Below are positions 34,666-46,600 of a stretch of DNA of 64,000 nt, piece by piece. A program made the translations under genes and the position numbers. Location: positions 5,010,517 through 5,074,516 of the forward strand of contig NC_090956.1 of the NCBI RefSeq assembly GCF_040807025.1. The letters run 5' to 3'. Under the pieces are notes generated by a model. That model was not told the DNA's origin and searched no databases. It worked only from the letters and a program-made list of their open reading frames with translations. Origin of the DNA: Struthio camelus. Its lineage: Eukaryota > Chordata > Aves > Struthioniformes > Struthionidae. How positions within the stretch are numbered: the stretch's first letter is position 1; each line of letters starts with the position of its first letter.

Positions 34666-37600
34666 GTAAAGCCATCTGCATGGCATTTTTGATTCCTTCA
34701 GTTTGGCTTGTGCTTGCAGCTGCCCAGGATAGTCCCCAGCCCGTGCCTCTTCCTGCAAAGGGTACAGCTCTCGCAGGGCAGGGGGCATCGAGCTGAAAGA
34801 GACCTTCAAAAGATGCTGAGTTCCTCAAAGCCCAGAGCAGGTGCAGGCTGGTCCCTTTGCCCTCGCATGCTTGCAGAGTTTGTCTTTTGGGATAACGCAA
34901 CCTGCCTTTCTGCATCCATAAGGGATTCAGTCTGATAGCACCTCCAGGAGCTGGGATCTCTCACTCCCTGCTGGAGAGGACAAACCAAGAGTGACCAGAG
35001 ATAGGGGTGCTCCTTGCTATTTGACTGCTATTTGGACATACTGACCCCCAAAGCCTCCCTCCAGAATAAAGCTATTTGAATCAAGTAGCTCTCTCAAGCT
35101 GGTGCTGGGTTTAAGGATAGATCCTGGGCTTCTCCCCCCAGTCCATGCTGGGTTTAACTTCAAGGCTGTCCTTCCACTGGTGAGGGACCTGGGAGCCAAG
35201 GTCCTGATGGGGACAGCAGGTGCAAACCCTTCCCATAGAGGACAGATATTTCCCCATTGGTCCCACTGCAACACTGCTGAACCTAAAGTTCACCTGGGGG
35301 AGAAGCAGGACATCTCTTCCGACATGCTCCCTGCACGCACAGAGACAGGACCCTGGTGGCTCTCCAAGGCTGCCCATAGGCAGGGGCTTACAGAGGACAG
35401 ACCAAGCTGTCAACATCTGCAGACCCACTGGTCCGTGAGCACTGTCTGGTGCTTCCCCTGCGAGGCCGGGGTGCAGCTCCTTCCCTGCTGCGAAGCACAG
35501 GAGGTTTCCACCACAGCAGCCGTCTCCCACAGCACTGGGGACTTGTTTTAGTGGCTCAGGGCTGCTAGGAGGCAGCAGCACTATCTGCTTACGAGGAAAC
35601 CTGAGCAACTTGGGCCAGGTCAAAGAGCACACTCAGCTGAGCACGTGCTGCTGACAGGGCTCAGGTGCAGATGGCATCAGCGAGCTGGCAGGTACCTCAG
35701 GCCCGAGAGCTGCCCCACATGCCTCGGCTACGTGGGGCAGCTGAGGGGCAAGTCAGAAAGCAGAGCCCTCCGCGTAAGCTGTAGCTGAAGGATGTTGCAG
35801 GGGAAGGATGCTGGGGATAGCTGGTTAAGAGAGCTTCCAGCAGGGTTTTGCACTGAGGATGGTTTTGCTGATGGCTTTAGAGACTGGGGCGATGAGCAAG
35901 CCTGCGTTTTGGTGCTTTGCAAGATCCCTGGAGCATTCACCCGGAAGGGTTCAGCCTCCATAGCGTTCCCACTGGTGACAGTGGTGGGGAGGTTTTCAGG
36001 GCTGTGGAGAGGCTCAGCTGGCTTGCGCTCTTCCAGATGGTGCTCAGATCTCCACTTCTGGTGGCATCAGATCCAAAGGGGTCCCTGCCATGAGGGTTAG
36101 AGGCAGACACCCACAGAAAAATAGGTCTGGAAAGGACCAGGAGCAGTAATGATATTTCTTCTCTTGCCCTGGGCAGGGCCAGCCCTGGAAGATGTTTACC
36201 TGGGCTGGGTTAAGGGCAGCGTTACTGGAGACTCCCTTGCTTCCCAGTATCCCACGGGGAAAATCTGTGCTTGCACCTCCAGAAGTTACCTGAAAGCAGG
36301 GTGCTCCTGTTCAAGAACCATTTTGATGCTGTAGCATTCTCCAGATTACCTTTACCTGGAGGAGACACACAAGTTACACAGCAGTTGTATGTGATGCTTA
36401 CTAATGCATCTGACCCAAAACTCCTCCTGAAAACACAGAACTCGAAACTTTTTCCCCAGCTATTGTGCAAAGGACAAGGCCAGTGGAAGATGGGAGCAGA
36501 ATGAAGCTTTGTCTCCCCAAAGCAGGAGGAAAACTGTACATTTGCTTTGCAGCTGCAGCACAGAGGCACTTTGGGAGCTGGGAAGCAGAGCAAAGCAGGA
36601 GTTACCTCCCACTTCAATGCTCCTCTAGCAAAACCCATCTGTCAGCCATGTCTTTTGATTTCCCCCAGAACCAGCTTGCTCAAACCTTGTAGTCCTTCAT
36701 GGAGAAAACTTGTTAAATATGCATAGCATTTTAAAAAGTGCCTTCCAGGTGGCAGAGCGCACGAGAAGGGTAGCACTGCAGCAGGTCTCAGGGCAAAATC
36801 AGAGCTTTGCATTGCAGGGCACCAGAAGGATCAGGGCTGCAGGGTATTCTCCACCCATTTTCCATCTCTCCCTGGATGCTAGCAGTTGAACCGAGGAGAA
36901 CTGGGCCACTGGACATATCCCACAGATGACTCCAGTAAGCTTTTGGAAGGCTAAGGACAAAGCAGGAGGGGAAGGGAAGAGACTTGCTTCTCTCCTGAGA
37001 CAGGGACTCTGCCCTGCTTTTCTCCCCTTTCTAGCATGGTTCCCATGCACTAGACTATCCTCCCCACCCCGAGATGGAGAAAACAGGAAAACTAGACACA
37101 GGAGAGTAGCTGGGTGATGCTGAAGTCGGGAGAAGATAAACAGGCATTGGCACCCCTGGCATGGAGGGGACAGGGGTGCCACCATGAGGTCCCTGGCCAG
37201 CTCTGCGACACCAGCGAGAGCACAGCAAGCGGGATGGCATTCTCGCTCCCTCAGCTTTCACACCGAGGAACACCGATGCGTCATCGGCATGTAACGCTAA
37301 CCCAGAGCTTCCTACCTCACCCCAGAGATCCTCTCAACTTATCACTTAAAAATAACCATCAGCTAATCCCCCTTCTCCCCAGGGCTTCCCACATAGGCTT
37401 TCCTTTCCACAGAAAGCTCCCAGTGCCCCAGGGGTGAGTTGGGAGACATCACGCCCACCGCTGCTGAGGGGAAAGGCGCTTCCTGGCTGTGCTGCAGCGT
37501 GGCACATCCCAGAGGGAAGAGCTGGCTTTGACAAGGGACGCGCTCGCTCGGGGCTCGCAGGAGGCGGCCCGGCTCCACTGATCCTCCCTCGGTGTCCCAC

Positions 37601-40600
37601 TCTCAGCAGTCTGCAGGAGGATGCTAAAGGGAGATGCAGTGCCTCGCAGGATGGGTGGGTCAGGGTTACTCCAGCTGACAGCAGAGAGGAGAAACATGGA
37701 CAAACCATGCTGGGACATGCTAGAAAGTGACATTATAAACTGTTCCATCTTTTTTTTTTTGCCTGGAGACCCTCTTTCTGCTCCTCTGGGCCCAGGTGAG
37801 CAGCAGGGCAGGACTGGGCTCCACAAGGGAGGCTGGCACAAGCAGGAGCTATGGGGTCACTGCTATACATGCCAGCACAAGCTCTTCAGATGGCTTCAGA
37901 AGTAGCTGGCCTTTGCAGGAAGGCAGTCAAAGCATCTCACTGCATCTTTTCGGAGGATGATGTGAGACTCTTGTAGCCTTCCTCAATCCTGCAAAACAAA
38001 AGAAAATAGAGAGTTCTCTCCTTGCAGTGGAAAAGCCTGGAAAACTTCCATTTTTAATGCAGTTTTATCTCAAGTGAGGACCAAAAAGGAGGAGTTTAGC
38101 CATCAATACGCACACCAAAAGGAATGAATAAAATGCAGCATCATGATGAAAGACCTGTTGGGCAAAAGCTGCAATGAAGACACCAGGCTTTGAACAAAGA
38201 GATGAAAGGCAGTAATCAATGCAGGAGCATTTGTGGACTGCCAGCAGAAAATTCAGGGCTGAAGGGGCACAAGGATGTCCCCAGACACTTCCCAGCTTGG
38301 CTTCATGGTCTGGAGATGGGGCATCGCAGCTGGGAAGAAAGAAACTGGAGGGAGTTTGTCACCATAGTGGGAAAGAAATATCAATGCATCATGATGCCTT
38401 TTGAGCAGATTGCAGTTAAGTTTTTGCCTCCAGTGCAGGATGGTGGGAGTGAGCGATGGGTGAGGGCCTGGTGTCCCCTCCTCTGGAGCCAGAAGAATAT
38501 GGAAGCACAGGCAGGGTCAGTAGGAGCTGGATCCCCTTCACTCCTCCTCCAGCAACTACGCCATGGGCAAAGGGAGTTAAAGCTCCTTCTGCTTTATCTG
38601 GCCACCTCTGTTAGTTCCTCCCTGTTAGCCCTCTGCCCCTGCCCTTTTCCTTCCTCCCCTCTCACTGTATAAGCGTTTCTTGTTTCCACACCCCCACATT
38701 ACCAGAGTGGTGCCAATTGCACATCTTCATCACTTGAGCTCATCAGCTAAGTTGCACCAAGCTGTTAACTGACACCATCGTCCACATCACCGCTGTCTTT
38801 GACACTGGTTTGGCCCACTTTTTACTCTGGATTCAGAAGTGGTCCATTGCCTCCTGCCTGTGTTGCTAGCATACAGCTGAGGCTTATTCCAAACCCCCCT
38901 GCAGGCACATGAAGTGCTTCCTGGACTTTAGTCATCAGGAGCTGTAATTGAAAGGAAACATGATTAGACAAGGAGTTGGTGTATCTGGCCATCTTTACCA
39001 GCCCTGGCCCAGCCAGTGGAGAGGGGTCTGCAGGGAGCTGCCAGCTGTGCAGGGCACTGAATCATCATAATTAACTGATACAGATTCAGAATTTGATTTA
39101 TGTATGTAAAAGGCTCTAAATCTTATTGCATTTGCCTGTCTTGCCCTGCACAGAATAACAAGGAAAAGATGAACAGCCAGGAAAGTTAACATTAATTTCT
39201 CTGCTAGGAAGGGGGAGGGAGGAGGTTAGAGAGACTGAAGACCTTCATAGATGCATGGATCCAGATCTGGCCCTCCTGCCTTTAGGAACTGGCTTGTCCT
39301 TGCCAGGCCAGTGTCCGCACATAGACATTGCCACCTTCTCACCAGCGTGAGGTGAGGTAGATCCAAACACCATGTTTCCTCAAAACTAGGTCTTCTGGAT
39401 CTGGGAAAGGGCAACTGGGAAAACCTCCCCTATTCTTCCCAGCACACCTAGTTATGGAGCAAGCAGAGACATCAGCCTCCCCCAGAGCCCCTCCATCAGC
39501 ACATCCAAGCAAGAGAGGAGAACCATCGTGTCCAAGACTCACAGGGACAGCGGGAATAGATGGGAGAGAAAGCACTGGGATACTCAAATCCCCCAAAGGA
39601 AAGAAAAGCAGTAGCAGGCTGACAGCCCGATCAAAGCTCCTACTCTCCAGTTACCAGATCAGGAAGATTCACTCCCTGTTTGCTTTGCAAAGAAAGCATG
39701 ATCAGCCCTCACCAGCTCCTACGCACTCCAAGATGCTTTCCAAGAGCTCTCCTTCCCCCACAGCCTGAGTAGGATGAAACAGCAAGAAGGGAAGTGCTTT
39801 AAGCACCAATACCGTGGCTCTGAGCTGCTGGAAAGGTGGTGGTTCTTCACGGTGCCCCCTCACAAGGGGGCCAGCTGCCCCATCTCTCCATGCCCCAGGA
39901 AGACCCTACCATTCTCACAGCTGGTGGAGAACAGTGCTGCCCAGGGCCAGCCTCCAGATGAGCAGGTCCAAGAAAGATGCCATTCTGAGAGACGAGTAAG
40001 GCCAGACAAGGCCCCTAAAAACACCTAATAAAAAAAAAGTAAGATAACCTGATCTTACTGAATAATTGAATATTACCCAATCTGTGGTGCCAGTGTGACT
40101 CAGATATCCTTTTAGTGTACTCTCATGTAGTTTTAGATGTGCAGTTAGTAGTTTAGATGGTGCAGTTATCATTGGAACCGGTTATTTGGCAGAGAACAAG
40201 CACTCAAAGCAGGACTTGCACAGCCTACTAGAGATGAGGCATTAACTGCCTTAAACTGCCAATATATCCTCTTTGGGAGGGCCAGAGGGGACCAGGCATG
40301 GAGGTTCAGGTGGAGACCACCCACAGGAAGCACAATGCAGCGGGCGTGATGAGCCCTGTGCCTTGTGCTCAGGACAAGCTCTTCCTTGGCAGAGAAGCAG
40401 ATGCACGATGGTCTTTTCCCTCTTGCCGCTGGTATTGGATATCAGCCTGATGTGATTTTTTGGCACAGCTTGCTATGGCCCGTCTCACAAGATAGCAGCC
40501 AATGCAATGCATGGGAAATTCAAACCACCGTGCAGCTGGGAGCCCAACGTACACAGGCACATGCAAGAAGTCAGACTTCACCAGAGCCTATCTGCAAGGG

Positions 40601-43600
40601 CCTGGCATGACCACAGCTGCCAGGTTGCCTCTCCATTGGTCATCTCTTCCCACACCCCTGCAATGCACCAGGTGACAAAGTTGGCAAACCAGATGCTACT
40701 CCTACAGAAGAGGGGAAGAGCATGACTTAGTTCAATTTGCTGTCCCTGTGGGGCGCTTGGCTGCAGCAACAAAAAGGGGTTGTTGGAGTACCTAGAGAGA
40801 TGCTGCTAGGAGATGGCGCTTTGGATCAGAAAAGCTAAAAATGGCAGAGGAAACATGACCCACACACACCCCCCTCAGGTCTCCCTTTGGGGTTTACCAG
40901 GCATGAGCAGAACTTGAACCTCAACATTTGGATTTGTGCACTGCATGAAAATGGGCTCAATGTGATGTGGCGCAGCTTCTCGTGATAAAAAGAAAATACT
41001 GTGAGTGTTATACTCCTGGTGTTTGCCTCAGGAGTCAATTAGTTGAGCCATCCTGAACTTCAGGAAAGTTTAGATCAAAGTTGGTGTCCCTGTTCAAGTT
41101 TACACTACAGGCTTGTTCCTGGCGATGAAAGGATTTTATGCACAGAGAGACATCAGCAAGTCAGAGGTAAATAGTTACCTCCACGCTTGACTTCCTCCCT
41201 TGCTGCAGTCAACACTGGCTGCGACCATAGCATTAGAAATAGCCCTACTATTGATTGTAAATAATACTAATTAAAATCATTGTCTCTGCTTCCCTGGTTT
41301 GTGAAACAGCTGATTCTCCTTCTCTGCATTTGTTGTCCAGAGGCATTTGCTGAATAATTTACAGAAATCATTTGTATTTCAGTAGCATCCAGAAATCCTA
41401 AATGAGAGCAAGATCACGTCTCTCAGGGGATGCTATGGGGGAGACTCCCACAGACCTGAGAAATGGTGCAACCTGCTCACGTAGGTTAGCAGCAACAGTA
41501 GAAGTCGGGTCTAAGTAAGAGCTCTAAACTTGGAGGCATCTAATCACTAGAGCACATTGCTGGCTAGAGGAAATAAGGGATCCCCTTCAGGATTTTGAAC
41601 CAGACCCTGGTCCCTGCTATGGACAGGGCTTTAATGGAACTGCCCAGGGCTGCTGGCAGCCTGGAGGTAGAGGTTTAGGAAGACTCCAGCCTCCAAGTCT
41701 GCCCAACACCTATGCCACAGGCCTTGATGGAGGAAGCAGAGCCAGCTGGGTCTCACCCTTGCAATGGGACAAGCAACTGAGCTCGCTTTCCTGGCTTCTA
41801 GGGGCTGTCACAGAGATTTTAAATCAAGTTTAAGCTCAGAATTTGTGCCACTGACTTCTGTCCTTACAAGCATTGCAGGCAAGGCAGCAAGGAGCAGGCA
41901 CGGTAACTTTTCAAACAAGCAAATAACGACTAGAGAAATTTTGGCTATGGGAACAGTCTTTCTAACATTTGTGAAACACCTGGGATAGTTATGACTAATC
42001 ATCTGCTGTTGGAGGTCTCACGAGTACCAAATGAAACAAAAAGTCCCAGGTCAGAAAATAATTTGGGAAACACTCACCAGTCCCATCTGCTGTGAATAAA
42101 CAAACTGATCTGCTGTTGTTGCAGGGTCATGCACTGCCTTGGAAGAGTTACAGGTACCATATACATAAACAGAAGAAAGCAGGCTGAGGAGAAAAATAAA
42201 TATCCCTACAAATAGGGCAGGAATAGGGGCAGACATAACCCTGCTGGGAATTACCTGCTGAATTTCCTTCCACCCACCAGCTAAACCCCACTAGAGATAT
42301 ATGGGCTTTCCCAGGCACAGGAATGGTCTGTGCCTGCAGGCCTGGCTTGGAGCCTTCCAAGGTTGTCTCTACTAGGATCAGAGCTAAGTAATATGAGTCT
42401 GGTGTACCCTTGGTATTGTTTTATTCTTTATAAATCAATAAGACTAACAAAAAAAACCCCACACTTCCATTTTCCCTGAACCCTTGAGGGATGAACAACA
42501 GCATATCCCCCTCCCTCCAGTCTCAGTCCCTCACTGCTATCGCAGCAGGCTCTCCAAGGGGAAGGACTAGACACCCCATCTTAGCCCCTGAGCTTGCCAG
42601 AATCGCCCTTTCACACCACCCCGCTCACGTACGACCTGCTCTGTAGCAGCTCTGCTACACCAAGGAGCTGATCTGAACTTCACATTGAGCCTGAAGGTGC
42701 TCGATACCCCCAGGCTTTTGAGATGTCTGCTCCCTCCTACCCCCAAGACTAATGTATTTGCATAAAAATATAGCCATGCATATGCAACACCGTCACTTCT
42801 GTCACTGACAGGGGTTCAGAGGACAAGTCAGGGCAGTGATCTTTCCCGCTAGGCACAGCACAGGCAACTGAATACACAGTTCCTGGCCTGGAGCATCTCT
42901 AAGGAGGCAAGTGATCTTGCTCAGCATTTCTCAGCCTGGGGCTCACAGGCTGTACAGTGCCAGGAGGTGGTCTACAACTAGCCCAGCACGTTTGCATGTC
43001 AGAGCACTGGAAACAAGCAAAAGAGGGTTGGGGGTATTTAAAGGTGATAAACGAGCATTTAAACTACAGCCCATTTTGACTTGCTTTGTGGAAGGAGAGC
43101 ATCAGGGGCCTCTGGGCTGGTCACCCAAAGACCTGGTGATCCTCTAGTTTACTCTCAAGAAAGGCTGTTCTAGATGAAGAACCTTTCAGTTTTCTGCCTC
43201 AGTTGCTCCCTATCCAAGGTGTCAGCTCTTTGCATAATGCTGAAAGCGTAACAAAAGAAAACTGGGCTGCCTTGCTCCTTCAACCCCATTGCCCCTTCTC
43301 ATGCGACATGGGCTGGAGTCAAGGCAAAGGAGAAACACAGAGCTGACTTGTTCTGGCTGCCTGGGAGGTGCAGGGAGCTGACTTACAAGCTTACAGCATG
43401 CACAGCTCATCTTTCCAAACCTGGAGCACCATATGCTCGCATAGGAACATGTGGACATCAAGAAACAGGCATGGAAATAGAGGCTTCAGCTCTCTTTTAA
43501 TGGGGTACCACACATCCATGCACGTGCCTGCGTGGGTGGCCTCACAGATGGCAGCGCTGGGCAGTGTCAACCCAAGCCTTTCCTTTTGTGCTTTCCAAGG

Positions 43601-46600
43601 GAATATGTTCTTGTGGCAGTGGGCAGGAAGGAAGAGCAGGATTTCTGGAGTGCTCCAGGTCTGGAGAAAGCAACTCTGTGAGCTCTTTGTAGGGAGCTGC
43701 AAACAGTTTGGCAGGGAGATGACTGCCAAGCCTTTCCTATGTCATCAGGTGACAGAAGTGATGTCCTAGGCTCAAGAAGGCCATGAGTACATACTTGTTC
43801 TCCTGCTCCTTATCTTGCTTGGCCTGGGTAGCCTGCCCTGCCCAGGAGCTGTATTTGGTGCTCTGCTCCAGTCACACCCAGCTCCCCAGGAACAAGCTAA
43901 TTACAAGTCACAGAAGAGATTAGGAGAATGAATCCTATTAGCAGGGACCAGAACTGGAGCATTACTAGATTACAGGTCAAAAGCATAGCATATGCCAAGC
44001 CCCAGCTTACAGGGGCACCCACAGCAGCTCATCACACATAAGCACAACTCTGAGGTCAAGCTCCAGCATTTGTTGTGGCTGGGTAGCATCATCAAGGCCT
44101 TATTAGGTCAAATCCAGACCATGCACTAGACTGCAGCATGGAGGGAGTCTGTAGGGGTAGCACAGAGGCAGTAAAGCTGCATTGGTGCAGAGATGTTTCC
44201 AGCTCCATGAGTACATACGTTGTTTTTTGGGGAGGGTATGAGCAAGCAGGAGGTAGGCAGAGCAGGGAGCCCTCCATGCTCTTGGTGGCTTTCCATGCTG
44301 ATCTAGAGGAGCAAGTTAGGCAGAAACAGGAGCCTCAAAGAGGCAGGTCTGGGAGCCAGCCTGCTCTGCAGGGACAGATCCCCTCAGTCATTGTCACCTC
44401 AGGCATCACAACACAGAAACTCTCAACGCTACTGAGGGATGACCGAGGAGCCAGAAGGGCCATAGCAGGACTTACCACTGATGCTGGCCAGCCTCTGTCA
44501 GAGGCTTGTGCTTTCTCCATCTTTCCTCTCTGTTGAGATACCACCATAGTACTATAATCCTTCAGCAGTTTCACTGCTATCTGAAAAGCAGTTGTCACAC
44601 ACAGTCACAAGGAGATAAATGAAGCCTCTAAATTTGCAGTCAAATCCCAAAGCATTGCAGAGCAACCAGCAGGAAAGCTAGGACAGACCCTATCTAAAAA
44701 CATTCCACTCTGCTCACCTGTGGCTCCTGGGGCAGACTCACATCAAACCAGCACCTCTGCTTCTGGAGACATTAGACCAGATCCTGCCCAAACCCAGCCC
44801 TTTTCTAAGTCATTCACAGCTGAAACCTGTGGGGATGAGACAGTCTAGAGGGATTCACATCACCTGGTAACAATTCCTGATGCATCCTCGCCTCCCAGCC
44901 CCACTCTGGCCTCCCAGCCTGCTTTCAGTTCCAGCCCTAGCCTCATCCAGCCTTAAATAACCCCCTCCTCAGCCAAATCCTATGTGGGAGCTGGATGTTC
45001 ACTCACCAGTTTGCATTTCCTTCCCGTGTGTTTCCTTCCAGCCTTTGGCTAACCAGGATTTTCACATCTTTCTGTCCTCCTATGAGAGGTCCTTCCCAAT
45101 GACACCGAGCTGCTGCCCTCCTAGTACCCAAGTCCACAACTCAACATCTTGCCCAACGTTATTGCTTAGTGTGAAGGGGATTTGATCCAAAGTTGTTTGG
45201 ATTCAACAAGCCTTTGACGCCAACCTCCTCTCCATGATGAGACACTCAGCACCTCAATTTCTCAGGATTATGAGGATCCATGAGGGACTCTCTCAGAGCA
45301 GCCTCTTCCTCCCCAACTGTCTTCTGGCCAGATGGGACCTTTTTGCCTCCTCCTCTGCCTGTTTCAGGCTGTTTCTGTGCAGCAGAGTCATGAAACTGGT
45401 CACTGTTGCAAAAACAGTGCTCGCCCGAGTCCCCAGCAAGGAGGAACCCCAGGGCACCTACACGCCTTGCTGAGGGTACAGCTACCCTGTTTAAACGGGT
45501 GGAGGACAGAGCGGCTCTGGGAGTAACCAGCCAGGAGATGCGCCTGGGCAATGAGAGGCTGTGTCCCAGGCAAGGAAGCCTCAAGGGTGCCTGGAGCCTG
45601 GTGCAGCTCTTCCCAGGAGGTGGCTTGAGCCCGGTCCCTGGAGCTGGCTGAGCTCCTCTGAGCCCTGCGAGGGGCCTGCTCCTGAGGAGCTGCGAGGTGG
45701 GTTTCCCTGACAACCCTGACAGCTCCCTGAATAGCTCCATGTTTTGCTTTGTTTTGCTTTTTCCCACCCTGTTTCAGCCCACAGCAAGCCCATGGCATGG
45801 GGGTGAGCTCCCACGAACTGCCTGGGTTCGGGGGCGAGCTGTTCAGCGGGAGCAGGGGCAAACAGTCTTACATGCTCCCATCCGTGTCTTAGTGGTGATG
45901 TTACCCCCTTCCTCACATTATCTTTCCACTAGCTCTCCCTAAAGGAGATGGTAAAATTGTTATCTTCACCTTGGAGATGGGGAAACTGAGGCAGGAAGAA
46001 GATGAAGGGTCTTGACAGAGTCCAGCCAGAGAGCCCATGTTGAAGCCAGGAACAAAGCCCATCTCTCCTGAATCCCTCGCACCCTCCTCACTCCGTGCCT
46101 CCCCCATGGGTGCATGTGTGCCCAGCGAGGCGTTCCTGGGAGGGGGCCCGTGGCACGTGTGCCAGCTTGCCGCACAGCGGACGTGGTGTGTCTGACTGCA
46201 TGTGGGTGTGCATGACCCTCAGGTGCATGACCCTCCCAGCCCCGGGGGCCCTGGAGAGCCCAGGTGCTCCAATGCTCGCTCACGAGGTGTTTCAAGGAAT
46301 ACTTCTCTTTAATCCTCTTCACCTTCTCCTCCCCCACCCGTAGCAAAGCAAGAGCCGGGAGGCAATTTGCAGATCTGCATGATTTTGAGGTCAGAACTTT
46401 GTTCTTGGATAAAAGTCTTTAAAAAAAAAAAAAACCTCCCAAAACAACCCCACAGAAAAGCAGAGTGGGAGAAAGAGAAGGAGAAAGGAACAAGCCTGGG
46501 AAGTCAGCTCCGCGCTTTCCCGGGCTCCCTGGGACAAGGGGCTCTTTGTTTCCCGGGCTGGAGACTCAGGGACTGGCCCTTGGCGATCCCCCTCCCTGGG

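Noticed and set aside
35580-35640. Possible reverse-oriented MIR fragment
   Set aside because: GAGGAAACCTGAGCAACTTG is suggestive, but the flanks do not continue the match.
36115-36150. Possible CR1 end (TAGGTCTGGAAAGGACC)
   Set aside because: A single short word with no further CR1 sequence around it.
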